Shown in pieces: positions 45,062 through 54,600 of a stretch of 64,000 nt of DNA. The notes under the pieces were generated by a model, which was not told where the DNA came from, searched no databases, and saw nothing but the letters and a program-made list of their open reading frames with translations. Both the position numbers and the translations under genes were made by a program. Numbering within the stretch: position 1 is the first letter of the stretch; every line of letters begins with the position of its first letter. This DNA comes from DASVFB01 sp963815965. Lineage in GTDB: Bacteria; Actinomycetota; Thermoleophilia; Gaiellales; Gaiellaceae. Where the stretch lies: assembly GCA_963815965.1 (NCBI GenBank), contig CAWFIT010000013.1, positions 1 to 64,000 on the forward strand. Direction: 5' to 3'.

Positions 45062-46029
45062 ACGTCTCGATCATCGGCGCCGGTGTCATGGGCCTGGCGT
45101 CCGCGCGCGCGATCGCGCAGCGGGGCCATGACGTGACCGTGTTCGAGCAGTTCGAGCTGAAGCACACGCGCGGCTCGAGCCACGGCGCGTCGCGCATTTT
45201 TCGGCTCTCGTACACGGAGGAGTACTGGATCCGGCTAGCGCAGCGCGCGTATGAGCTCTGGCGCGAACTCGAGCGCGAGTCCGGCCGGCAGCTCCTCTCG
45301 CTGCACGGGCTTCTCGATGTGGAGCAGGACGCCGCCAAGCGAATCGCGGCGTTCGAATCCACCGGCATCGCGTACGAGGAGTTGACGCCGGCGCAAGCGC
45401 GCGAACGATTCGGCGTCGCGTACGACGACGTCGAGCGGCTCGTCTTCACGACCGACGCAGGCATCTCGCTCGCGGACGAGGCACTGGAGGCGTTTGCGGC
45501 AGGTGCGCGTTCAGCCGGCGCGGAGATTCGCGAGCACGCCCGCGTAGAGGCCCTCGACGACGTGCCGGGCGACCGCGTAGTCGTCACCGCCGGCGGCTGG
45601 GCGCCGCAACTCCTGGCCCGGGCGGGCCACGAGCTGGACGCAACTCCGACGCGCGAGACCGTCCTCTACTTCGAGGGCGACCCGATTCCGTCGATCATCG
45701 ACGAGCTCGACGGCCAGTTCTACTCGCTGACCGCGCCCGGCGTGGGGGTGAAGGCAGGCTGGCACAAGGGCGGCCGGCCGACGGATCCCGACCAGGACGA
45801 CGCAGCGCCCGACGAGCGGATCGTCGACGCCGTCGCAGCCTGGGTCGCGCGTCGGCTGCCGCACCTCGACCCGACGCCGATCCGAGCGGAGACGTGCATC
45901 TACACGAACATCGATGATGAGCGCTTCGTCTGCGAGCGGCACGGCCGTTACGTCGTCGGCTCGGCCTGCAGCGGTCACGGCTTCAAGTTCGCCCCCGCTG
46001 TTGGCGAGCTGCTCGCGAATCAGCTCTGA
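45058..46029 (+). CDS. Monomeric sarcosine oxidase-like FAD enzyme
   Basis: 323 residues. Dinucleotide motif VSIIGAGVMGLASARAIAQRG at the N-terminus; SSHGASRIFRLSY is the MSOX/MTOX pattern. The Cys that binds FAD covalently is in VGSACSGHGFKFAP. Other matches are TPTRETVLYF and ETCIYTNIDDERFV. It oxidises an N-methyl amino acid or related amine. GTG start overlaps the hydrolase stop (GTGA). Confidence 0.9.
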   Translation: MNVSIIGAGVMGLASARAIAQRGHDVTVFEQFELKHTRGSSHGASRIFRLSYTEEYWIRLAQRAYELWRELERESGRQLLSLHGLLDVEQDAAKRIAAFESTGIAYEELTPAQARERFGVAYDDVERLVFTTDAGISLADEALEAFAAGARSAGAEIREHARVEALDDVPGDRVVVTAGGWAPQLLARAGHELDATPTRETVLYFEGDPIPSIIDELDGQFYSLTAPGVGVKAGWHKGGRPTDPDQDDAAPDERIVDAVAAWVARRLPHLDPTPIRAETCIYTNIDDERFVCERHGRYVVGSACSGHGFKFAPAVGELLANQL

Positions 46030-46407
46030 TTACCCGTCGTCCGCGAACAGCGGGCGTAGATATGTGTCGAACGTCTCCTTGTCGCAACTGGCGACGGTGC
46101 TCGGCGTGAGGGCGCGCACGTTCGCCGTTCGCGGGATGTCCATCGTCAGCGCCACCTCGCCGAAGTAGTCGCCCGGCCGCAGCATCCGCCGCGGCATCGC
46201 GCCGAGATTCGAGACGGCGAACACGCCGTTGAGGATCACGTAGAAGCGGTCGCCCTCCTCGCCCTCCACGACCGGCGCCTCGCCGCCGCGGATTTCCTCG
46301 CGGCGCATCTGCTTCGCGAGCGCGACAAGCTGCTCCCCGGGAAGCTCCGCAAGCAGGCCGATGCGTGACAGCTCGGCCTGCGTGGCGGGTACGTGCCTCG
46401 GGCTCAC
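46030..46407 (-). CDS. Cyclic-nucleotide-binding domain protein
   Basis: 125 residues, a lone cNMP-binding beta-roll: EEGDRFYVILNGVFAVSNLG, LRPGDYFGEVALTMDIPRTANV. The cassette FGEVALT...RTANV is intact. Resembles the protein at 35968. Its stop abuts the convergent oxidase stop with no gap. Confidence 0.87.
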   Translation of the reverse strand: MSPRHVPATQAELSRIGLLAELPGEQLVALAKQMRREEIRGGEAPVVEGEEGDRFYVILNGVFAVSNLGAMPRRMLRPGDYFGEVALTMDIPRTANVRALTPSTVASCDKETFDTYLRPLFADDG

Positions 46408-46503
46408 GACCGCAGTAATACCCGATCAGTAGGCCCGGCGAGCGCTCCAAATGAGCCACCCGGCCCATTGCCGGAGTCCATTTCCTGGCCGATCATGATC
46501 TGA

Positions 46504-46650
46504 GTGAATCATCGCGGCCTTCATTACATCGAGGACGACCTCTGCGAAACCTGGGTCGAGGACTGGGCATGCGCCGGCGTCGCGCAGATCGAAGATCTGC
46601 TCAGCAAGCATGCGGCATTCCTGAGCTTCCTCGAGACCACCGAGCAGTAA
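46504..46650 (+). CDS. Possible 48-residue protein
   Basis: GTG-initiated frame: VNHRGLHYIEDDLCETWVED then LLSKHAAFLSFLETTEQ. Third-position G+C is high (about 75 percent), as expected for coding here. No ribosome site, homologue or partner gene was recognised, and the opposite strand is also open. Confidence 0.25.
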   Translation: MNHRGLHYIEDDLCETWVEDWACAGVAQIEDLLSKHAAFLSFLETTEQ

Positions 46651-46823
46651 CCCCCGACCTCGTCCCTGCGTCGCGTCACGGGGCGCGACTCTGCGGAGCC
46701 TGACGAGCTTTTGCGACGCTCCCGCTTCGTGTTGAACGCTCCGACGGCAGCGCGGCGTGGCCGCGCTGCTCACATCGGAAAGCGGAGCAGCCACCTCTCA
46801 ATCGCATACGGGGCACGGGCGCC

Positions 46824-46877
46824 GCAGGCGCGCCTGCCCGGTTTGCTTCGAGCGAAGTGCGGAGCACTCCGCTCGAA
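46824..46877. repeat. Intergenic hairpin element, copy 1
   Basis: A perfect 14-bp palindrome (46824-46837, GCAGGCG/CGCCTGC) is followed by a long hairpin (46847-46877): TTCGAGCG, mismatch, AGTGC, loop GGA, and complements. It lies directly after the thioredoxin stop on the minus strand and can act as its terminator. The order of motifs matches the element at 51348-51405. Confidence 0.6.
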
Positions 46878-46879
46878 AG

Positions 46880-47218
46880 CTATGCGGCGGTTTCGGCCTC
46901 TGCGAGCCCGAGCAGCCGCTCGAGGTCGCCCTTCGGTCGCGCGCCGATCGCGGCGGCGGCCGGCTCGCCGTCCTTGAAGAGGATCATCGTCGGGATCGAC
47001 ATGATCCCGTAGCGCCCTGCGAGTTCCTGGTTCTCGTCGATGTTGACCTTCACGAGCTTCAGCTCGCCTTCCCGCTCGTCGGCGATCTTCTGGAGCACCG
47101 GCGAGACGGCGTGGCACGGGCCGCACCATTCGGCCCAGAAGTCGACGAGAACGGGGGTTTCCTTCGAGCCCTCGATCACTTCGCCTTCGAACGTGGTTTC
47201 CGTAACGTCGCTTGCCAT
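46880..47218 (-). CDS. trxA: Thioredoxin
   Basis: 112 residues with active site FWAEWCGPCHAVSPVL, cis-Pro in IMSIPTMILFKDG and typical length. ATG 47218 is preferred over an in-frame TTG at 47227 because AAAGGAA is better spaced. Divergent from ileS with 83 bp between starts. Confidence 0.94.
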   Translation of the reverse strand: MASDVTETTFEGEVIEGSKETPVLVDFWAEWCGPCHAVSPVLQKIADEREGELKLVKVNIDENQELAGRYGIMSIPTMILFKDGEPAAAAIGARPKGDLERLLGLAEAETAA

Positions 47219-47301
47219 TCGGTTCAAGTTCCTTTCTTCGGGTTCTTGTCGTTGAAACGCCGTGTCCTGGGCTGGTGTTCCCGCTCTCTAGAATCGAAAG
47301 C

Positions 47302-50300
47302 ATGCCGAAGATCTTCGCGCCGCTTCCGGCTGTCCCGGATCATCCCACTCTCGAGAAGGAGATTCTCGACCTCTGGGAGCGCGAGGGGACGTTTGCGAAC
47401 GTCGTCGAGCGCAACCGCGGCGGCCCGACGTTCAGCTTCATGGACGGCCCGATCACGGCCAACGGGCCGGCCGGGGTGCAGCACCTCGGCAGGGTGCTGA
47501 AGGACGCGTTCCAGCGTTACAAGGCGATGCGCGGCTATGACCAGCGCTACCAGAACGGCTTCGACTGCCAGGGCCTATGGGTGGAGGTGGAGGTCGAGAA
47601 GGCGCTGGGACTGAACTCCAAGCGCGACATCGAGGAGTACGGGCTCGCCGAGTTCGCCGAGCGCTGCAAGGAGCGAGTTGCGCACTTCTCGGAGATGCAG
47701 ACCGAGCAGTCGAAGCGGCTCGGCCAGTGGATGGACTGGGACAACGACTACTACACGTTCTCCGACACGAACATCGAGTACATCTGGGGCTTCCTCAAGG
47801 AGGTGCAGCGCAGGGGCTGGCTGTACAAGGGTCATCGCGCGACGCAGTGGTGCCCGCGCTGCGGCACGTCGCTCTCGCAACACGAGCAGGCCGGCGAGGA
47901 GAACTACGTCGAACTCGAGCATCCCTCGCTCTTTGTCCGTTTTCCACTCGTGGATCGTGAGGGCCAGTCGCTCGTCGTCTGGACGACGACGCCCTGGACG
48001 CTGCCGGCGAACGTCGCCGCGGCCGTCAAGCCCGACGCTGAGTACGGGCGCCGCGAGAACGGCGACTGGGTTGCGTTCGACGTCTTTCCCGACGACACGT
48101 TCGTGGAGCACGTTCGCGGCCGCGAACTCGTGGGGCTGCATTACCGCGGCCCATTCGACGACCTGCCGGCGCAACAGGGCGTCGTCCACCGCGTCATCCC
48201 GTGGGACGAGGTCGCGCTCGACGAAGGCACCGGCATCGTTCACATCGCGCCGGGTGCCGGCGCTGAAGACTTCGAGCTGTCGCGTGTCCACGACCTGCCC
48301 GTCCTCACGCCGATCGACGAGTCGGGGCGGATGCTTCCCGGGTACGGACAACTACAGGGGCTCACGACGACGGACGTCGAGAAACCCGTTATCGAGCACC
48401 TGCGCGAGTACGGCCTGCTGGTCGTGCAGGGAACGATCGTCCACCGTTACCCGATCTGCTGGCGCTGCAAGACGCCGCTCGTCTTCCGTGTCGTCGACGA
48501 CTGGTTCATCTCTGCCGACGAGGTCCGGCAGCCGATGCTCGACGCGAACGCGACAGTCGAGTGGACGCCGCCGCAGTACGGCAAGCGGATGGACGACTGG
48601 CTGCGCAACATGGGCGACTGGAACATCTCGCGCAAGCGCTACTTCGGCTTGCCGCTGCCCTTCTATCCGTGTGGGTGCGGGCAGCTCAACGTGATCGGTT
48701 CGCGCGCCGAGCTCGAGGAGCGCGCGACCGTGGGGATCGAGGGACTCGAGGAGCTGCACCGTCCGTGGATCGACGACGTCACGATCCGCTGCGAGTCCTG
48801 CGGCCGCGAAGACGTGCGACGCATCGTCGAGGTCGGCGATGCGTGGCTCGACGCGGGCATCGTCCACTTCTCGACGCTTGGCTGGAACAACCCGACGTGG
48901 ATCGAGCACGGCAACGCGACCGGCGCCGCTGCCGGGCTGACAGGCGCCGACCTACCCGACCATGCTTACTGGGAAAAGTGGTTCCCGGCCGACTGGGTCT
49001 CGGAGATGCGCGAGCAGATCCGGCTGTGGTTCTACTCGCAGTGCTTCATGGCGGTGACGCTCGTCGGGCGGCAGCCGTACCGCAGCGTGCTCACGTACGA
49101 GAAGGTGTACGACGAGAACGGCCGCCCGATGCACAAGTCGTGGGGCAATGCGATCGAGCTGAACGAGGCGCTCGAGCGCATGGGAGCCGACGTTGCGCGC
49201 TGGTTGTTCTGCGAACAGCAGCCGAGCCAGCCGCTGCGCTTCGGGTACCACATGGCGGACGACGTCAAGCGCAGGCTCCTTACCTTTTGGAACTCGGTCT
49301 CGTTCTTCATCACGTACGCGAACGTCGACGGCTTCGACTCGGCCGCGCCCGCAGGCGAACTCAAGCCGCTCGACCGCTGGCTCGCGTCGCGCACGGCCGC
49401 GTTCGTGCGTGACGCGACCGATGCGTACGAGCGTTACTGGACGCCGCGCGTCGTCGAGGAGTTCGAGCGCTTCGTCGACGATCTGTCGAACTGGTACATC
49501 CGGCGCTCGCGGCGCCGCTTCTGGGAAGGCGACGCGACCGCGCTGCGCTCGTTGTGGGACGCGCTCACCGCCGCGCTGCAAGTGATCGCGCCGGTGATGC
49601 CGTTCCTCGCGGAGCACCTGTGGCGGAACCTCGTCGGCGAGGACGAGTCGGTGTTCCTTGCCGGCTGGCCGGAGGCGAGCGAGCCCGACGAGACGCTGCT
49701 GGCCGAGGTGGCTGAGGTGCGGCGCGTCGTCGAGCTCGGGCGGCAGGCGCGCGCTGCTTCGGGGATGAAGCTGCGGCAGCCGTTGCGCAGGCTCGTCGTA
49801 GCGGGTGGCACGCGCGCTGTCGGGCACGCGGACGAGATCGCGGAGGAGCTCCGGGTGAAGAACGTCGAGTTCGGCGACGTCGACGCGAGCGAGCTGCGAG
49901 TCAAGCCGAACCTGCCCGTGCTGGGGCCGAAGATCGGGCCGGGGCTGCGTGACGTCCGCGCAGCTCTGCAGGAGGGCCGTTACGAGACCCTCGATGGCGG
50001 GCGCTTCCGCGTGGACGGCCACGTTCTCGAGCCGGACGAGGTGCTCGTCGAGCACGTCGGCAAAGAGGGATGGGCGGTCGCGGCGGACGACGGTCTGACG
50101 GTGGCGCTCGACATCGGGCTCGACGACGAGCTGCTGCGCGAGGGGCGCGTGCTCGACCTGATCCACGAGCTGAACGCAATGCGGCGCGAGGCCGGCCTCG
50201 CGCTGACGGATCGGGTCCGCCTCTGGATCCCGAGCGAGGACCTGCTCGCGTACGAGGACCGGATCAAGCAGGACACGCTCGCCGTCAGCGTCGAGCTTGG

Positions 50301-50325
50301 CGAGCTCCGTCTCGAGAAGGCGTAG
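47302..50325 (+). CDS. ileS: Isoleucyl-tRNA synthetase with altered signature motifs
   Basis: 1007 residues. The body matches the IleRS branch with FMDGPITANGPAG, QRYQNGFDCQGLWVEVEVEK, the CP1 editing domain (VVWTTTPWTLPANV, GTGIVHIAPGAGAEDFE), FISADEVRQPML and zinc-finger-like cysteine pairs (PCGCG, CESCG). The class I HIGH motif is replaced by G58-V-Q-H61-L-G-R64, and KMSKS by M610-H-K-S-W-G-N616. Related IleRS2 enzymes carry GVHH at the first site, so this is a further variant, not obvious damage. It attaches isoleucine to tRNA-Ile; no other ileS is visible here. Confidence 0.9.
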   Translation: MPKIFAPLPAVPDHPTLEKEILDLWEREGTFANVVERNRGGPTFSFMDGPITANGPAGVQHLGRVLKDAFQRYKAMRGYDQRYQNGFDCQGLWVEVEVEKALGLNSKRDIEEYGLAEFAERCKERVAHFSEMQTEQSKRLGQWMDWDNDYYTFSDTNIEYIWGFLKEVQRRGWLYKGHRATQWCPRCGTSLSQHEQAGEENYVELEHPSLFVRFPLVDREGQSLVVWTTTPWTLPANVAAAVKPDAEYGRRENGDWVAFDVFPDDTFVEHVRGRELVGLHYRGPFDDLPAQQGVVHRVIPWDEVALDEGTGIVHIAPGAGAEDFELSRVHDLPVLTPIDESGRMLPGYGQLQGLTTTDVEKPVIEHLREYGLLVVQGTIVHRYPICWRCKTPLVFRVVDDWFISADEVRQPMLDANATVEWTPPQYGKRMDDWLRNMGDWNISRKRYFGLPLPFYPCGCGQLNVIGSRAELEERATVGIEGLEELHRPWIDDVTIRCESCGREDVRRIVEVGDAWLDAGIVHFSTLGWNNPTWIEHGNATGAAAGLTGADLPDHAYWEKWFPADWVSEMREQIRLWFYSQCFMAVTLVGRQPYRSVLTYEKVYDENGRPMHKSWGNAIELNEALERMGADVARWLFCEQQPSQPLRFGYHMADDVKRRLLTFWNSVSFFITYANVDGFDSAAPAGELKPLDRWLASRTAAFVRDATDAYERYWTPRVVEEFERFVDDLSNWYIRRSRRRFWEGDATALRSLWDALTAALQVIAPVMPFLAEHLWRNLVGEDESVFLAGWPEASEPDETLLAEVAEVRRVVELGRQARAASGMKLRQPLRRLVVAGGTRAVGHADEIAEELRVKNVEFGDVDASELRVKPNLPVLGPKIGPGLRDVRAALQEGRYETLDGGRFRVDGHVLEPDEVLVEHVGKEGWAVAADDGLTVALDIGLDDELLREGRVLDLIHELNAMRREAGLALTDRVRLWIPSEDLLAYEDRIKQDTLAVSVELGELRLEKA

Positions 50326-51294
50326 CTAAGTCGTCTGGTTCGCTGCGAGTGCCAGCTCGCGGCGCAGCTCGACAGGGAGCTTGAAGGTGACGTCCTCGTC
50401 GACCATCCGGTACGCCGAGATGTCCTCGACGCCCCGAGCGCGGAACCAGTCGGTCACCCGCTCGACGAGCCGCTCCGGCGCGCTGGCCCCGCTCGTGACA
50501 CCGACTGTTTCGGCGTCTTCGAACCACCGAGGGTCGATGTCCGACTCGTCGTCGATGAGGTATGCACTCACGCCCGCCGCATGGGCGACCTCGACCAGTC
50601 GGTTCGAGTTGGACGAGTTCTTCGAGCCGATCACGAGGAGCGCTTCGATGTGCTCGATCATCTCCTTCACGGCCCACTGGCGGTTGGAGGTTGCGTAACA
50701 GATGTCTTCCTTCTTCGGACCGCGAATGTCCGGAAAGCGACGGCGAAGCGCGCCGATGATCTCCGTCGTCTCGTCGACCGAGAGCGTCGTCTGCGTGATG
50801 TACGCGAGCTTCTGATCGGGAGAGCGCTCGAGCCGCTCGACGTCCTCCACCGACTCGACGAGGACGATCGAGTCCGGCGCCTCGCCCATCGTGCCCACGA
50901 CCTCCTCGTGGCCGGCGTGTCCGACGAGCACGACGGTGTAGCCCTCGGCCGCGTAGCGCCGTGCCTGCACGTGCACCTTCGTCACGAGCGGGCAGGTCGC
51001 GTCGATCGTGTTCAGCTTCCGCTCGGCGGACCGTTCGTGGACGGACGGCGCCACGCCGTGCGCGGAAAAGACGATCGTCGCCCCAGGCGGCACCTCGGTC
51101 TCCGTCTCGACGAAAACCGCGCCGCGAGCCTCGAGATCGCGGACGACGTGAGCGTTGTGGACAATCTGGTGCCGAACGTAGACGGGCGCCCCATAATGCT
51201 CGAGCGCCAGCTCGACCGTCTCGACGGCGCGCTCCACGCCGGCACAAAACCCTCGAGGAGACGCAAGTAAAACCCGCTTAACCATCGGGAGCAT
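50326..51294 (-). CDS. ispH: 4-hydroxy-3-methylbut-2-enyl diphosphate reductase
   Basis: 322 residues, last step of the MEP isoprenoid pathway. Three iron-sulfur Cys are in SPRGFCAGVERAV, NTIDATCPLVTKVH and DICYATSNRQWAV. VFSAHGV holds the active-site His, and TQTTLSVDET and GSKNSSNSNRL bind the diphosphate. ATG 51294 or 51285 could start it (MVKRVLLASPRG is the family N-terminus). Converges on ileS end-to-end with no gap. Confidence 0.94.
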   Translation of the reverse strand: MLPMVKRVLLASPRGFCAGVERAVETVELALEHYGAPVYVRHQIVHNAHVVRDLEARGAVFVETETEVPPGATIVFSAHGVAPSVHERSAERKLNTIDATCPLVTKVHVQARRYAAEGYTVVLVGHAGHEEVVGTMGEAPDSIVLVESVEDVERLERSPDQKLAYITQTTLSVDETTEIIGALRRRFPDIRGPKKEDICYATSNRQWAVKEMIEHIEALLVIGSKNSSNSNRLVEVAHAAGVSAYLIDDESDIDPRWFEDAETVGVTSGASAPERLVERVTDWFRARGVEDISAYRMVDEDVTFKLPVELRRELALAANQTT

Positions 51295-51347
51295 GGTAGG
51301 CGCAAGCCTTTCCGCGTGCTAAACGATCCGCGAAGGCGCGGCTAAAC

Positions 51348-51405
51348 GCGCGCCGAAGGCGCGCCTGACGGTCTCCCTGGCTTGAAGTGCAAAGCACTTC
51401 AAGCC
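51348..51405. repeat. Intergenic hairpin element, copy 2
   Basis: Two perfect hairpins: 51348-51364 (GCGCGCC, loop GAA) and 51379-51405 (12-bp stem GGCTTGAAGTGC, loop AAA). Sequence between and around them (GCGCCG-AGGCGCGCCTG, CGGT, GCTT, GAAGTGC, GCACT) matches copy 1 near 46824 in the same order. Confidence 0.6.
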
Positions 51406-51422
51406 GAAGGGGCTGCATATAT

Positions 51423-51468
51423 GGAAGAGGCCCGCGGCTCGGGGGGGTCGTCGCCACGGGCCTCTCCC
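51423..51468. terminator. Long GC-rich hairpin upstream of the kinase gene
   Basis: 16-bp stem with one wobble and one mismatch: 51423-51438 pairs with 51453-51468 (core GAGGCCCG/CGGGCCTC), 14-base loop containing seven G. Position ~210 bp before the kinase ATG allows a terminator, attenuator or small RNA end; sequence does not decide. Confidence 0.4.
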
Positions 51469-51675
51469 AAGTTGCTCACCGCGGGCTAGGCCAGGTACGC
51501 GCGCCGCGGTTCGCATCGCCCAGTGACGAGAACGCTAACGACTGGTAGCCGGGTTGTGAATAGGCCGGTTGGCCCATCTTTTGAAGCCAGAATCCTTGTA
51601 ACGAAGGGACGTGCGGGGGCCGCCCCGGCTCTCGACGGACACAAGTCCCATGCCTATCATCACCGGCGTCAGACC

Positions 51676-54600
51676 ATGTCCCTCGAGACAAAAACCCTGC
51701 TCTTCAACGCGGTGCCGCTCTTCGTGATCGCCGTTGCCTACGCGGCGGTCTCCGTGGTGATGGTGCCCATGCTCTGGCGCTCGCGGGACCGAGTCACGAC
51801 CGGAGATGTAACGGTTATCACGATCTTTCCGGCGATCGCCGTGATCGCAGCCATCTACGGAGTGGTCGTGGTCGATCAGCAGACGCCGGTCGCGGGCCAC
51901 CTCTGGCTGTCGTTCGCGGCGATGCTGGTCGGCCTCGCGCCCGCGGTCCTCTTCTTCGGCCGCCTGCTGCGTGCCGACCTCGTGAGCGGCGGCGCGCGAG
52001 TCCGCGAGGCCGAGGCGCGAACGTCGGCACTCGACCGCGAGCTGAGCGCGGTGACCGAACTCGGTCGGGAGCTCGTCCACGCGAAGACGGCCGATCAGGT
52101 CGGCCGCACGCTGATCGACGAAGCAGCCAAGCTGCTCGGGGTCGAGTTCGGCTCGCTCGTCCTGATCAATGATGAGCTCACCGAGGCGAATGGAGTCGTC
52201 GCGCGCGTCGAAGGCGTGGATGAGACCTGGGACGACGTTCGCATCGACCTGCGCAACGAGCCCTCCGGGACGGCGAGTGCCGTGTTCGACGCCGCGCCGC
52301 TGGCCGTCTTCGACGCCGACGCATCGCCGATCGTCAGTCGGCGACTCGTCGAGCGTTCACGCGTGAAGAGCATCGCGTTCGTGCCTCTCCTGGCCGAAGG
52401 CCGGGTGCTCGCAGTGTTGGCCGTCGCGAGCGTGACCGACCGCCGGGCGTTCACGCCGGCGGAGCTCACGCTGCTCCAGTCGCTGGGCAACGAGGCCGCG
52501 CTCGCACTCGATCGCCTCCGGTCGTCGTCGGCGCTCGCAGATGCTCTTGCGCGCGAGCGCCTGATCGCGCGCATCGGGGGACGGTTCCGAGCGCACCTCG
52601 ATCTCGACTCCGTCCTGCGCGTTGCAGTCGAAGAAACGGCGCAGGCGCTCGAGGCACAGCGCGGATTTGTCCGGCTGGGCAAGCCGGGAGAGACGATGCC
52701 GGTCGCCGCCGAGTGGGTGACACCCGAGCTCGAGCCGCTCGGCAAGCATGCGCCGCGGCTGCCCGTCTCGAACCTCGCGGTTCGTGAGCGGCGGACTGTC
52801 GTCGTCGACGACATCGAGACGGAGCCAGCGATCGACGATCCCTCGCTGGGCGGCATCGACGCCCTTCGTGCGATCGGCAGCCGCTCCGTGCTCGCCACGC
52901 CCGTCGTCGCCTTCGACGAGGTGATCGGCGTCTTCGCCTTGCACCGCGTGACGGCGAGGCATTGGTCCGCGGCCGACGTGGGCGTGGCCGAGGGCGTCGC
53001 TCGCGAAGCCGGCATCGCGTTGCACGTTGCGCGACTGCTCGGCGAGAACGAGGAGCAGCTCCGCCTGCAGAAGAGCCTCTTCCGCGCGGCTCAGAACGTC
53101 ACGTCGGAGCTCGAGCTCGACACGGTTCTTCGGCGACTCGTGGACGAGCTCGCTGCGCTGCTCGGCCTCGACGCGGCAGACCTCTACCTGTACGACCCGC
53201 GCCGGCGCACGCTTCGCTGCGCCGCAGTTCACGGGCTGCCGGAGGAGCTCGTCGGCTTCGAGTTCACCGCCGACCAGGGCGTCGCGGCAGAGGCGATCCG
53301 CCGCGGCGAGCCGATCATCTCGGCGGAGTACGACGTCCTTCCCGATCCGGTGCCGCACGAGGCGTACCACGGGTTCACCGACGCGATCGTCGCGCCGGTC
53401 ATCTGGTCGAATCAGACGCGTGGTGTGCTCGGCGTCGGCGCTCGCGGCGAGCGCAAGTTCGGCGATCGCGACGCGGACGTGATCGGCGCTTTTGCGTCCC
53501 TTGCGGCGCTCGCCTTGCGCAACGCAGAGACCTACGAGGAGCGGACACGACAGGCGCGCGTGCAGCGCGGCTTCTCTCGCATCGCCACGGTGCTCGGTCA
53601 GCCACTGTCGCTGACGGCGACGCTGGATGCTGCGGCGCAGGCTGCCGGCGAGGCGCTGGGCGGCGACTTCACCGCGGTGCTGATGCCCCGGCGGGGCGGC
53701 GAGCTCGAGCTCGCGGGCGGCTTCGAGTTGCCTGCGGCGCTCGCGGCGGGTCTTCGCGAGGGGCTTCCGGTGTCCGCGCAGGTCCTCTCGCTCTGCGCGC
53801 AAGGACGTCGCATGATCGCCGCGCCTTCAGTCTCGAAGGACGATCGGTTCGGCGACGACTGGAAGACGCTCGCGCGCGAGGCGGGGTACGAAGCGCTACT
53901 CGCGGTGCCCTTGGAGACGACGCGCAGCGAGGGCTGCGGCATCGTCCTCGTCTGCTTCGCCGAGGAACATCGCTTCACCGACGACGATCTCGAGCTCGCC
54001 CAGCAGCTCGCGCACGCAGTGCGCGGAGCGCTCGAGCGGAGCGACCTGTACGAGTCGGAGCGCAGCGCCCGCGCGCTCGCGCAGCAGCTCGCGCGCATGG
54101 GCAGCCTGGTCGCGACGGAGCTCGATCCGGACACCGTCCTCGAGGAAGTCGTCCAGCACGCGACCTCGATGCTCGGGACAGACGCGTGCGCGATCCGCGT
54201 TCTCGTCGACGACGAGCTTGTCCTCACCGCGGCGAGCGGCGAGGGCGTCCAGGACCTGATCGGGACCCGCTCGCCGACGGCCGGACGTCTCGCCGGCGAC
54301 ATCTTCCAGTCGCGGAGCTCGACCGTCGTGACCGACACGACCGTCGATGCGCGGTACGCGGAGGCCGATCCCCTGCTCGCCGCCGGATTCGAGTCGTACC
54401 TCGGAGTCCCCCTCGTGGGGCCGGAGGGCACCGTGCACGGCGTGGTTTCGCTCTATGCGAGCCGCCCGCGCACCTGGCGGCCCGAGGAGATCGAGGCGCT
54501 CGAGGCGCTCGCCGCGAACACGTCGGCAGCCCTCTCGAATGCGGAGCTGTTCACCTCGGTTGCTCTCGACCGCGAGCGGAGCTACGCAATCCTGGCGAAC

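Larger units (their letters stand above)
46408..46879. other. 472-bp region without a confident gene
   Basis: Both strands carry open stretches: a 48-codon plus-strand reading frame at 46504-46650 and a minus-strand frame across 46426-46794. The latter contains FDLRDAGACPVLDPGFAEVV, but neither shows a known family or a good ribosome site. The right end (46824-46877) is a set of hairpins. Confidence 0.5.
51295..51675. other. 381-bp divergent intergenic region rich in hairpins
   Basis: No gene is seen between ispH and the multi-GAF kinase. It contains the hairpin element at 51348-51405 and a third, longer hairpin at 51423-51468. Nothing resembling a known riboswitch was recognised. Confidence 0.55.
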
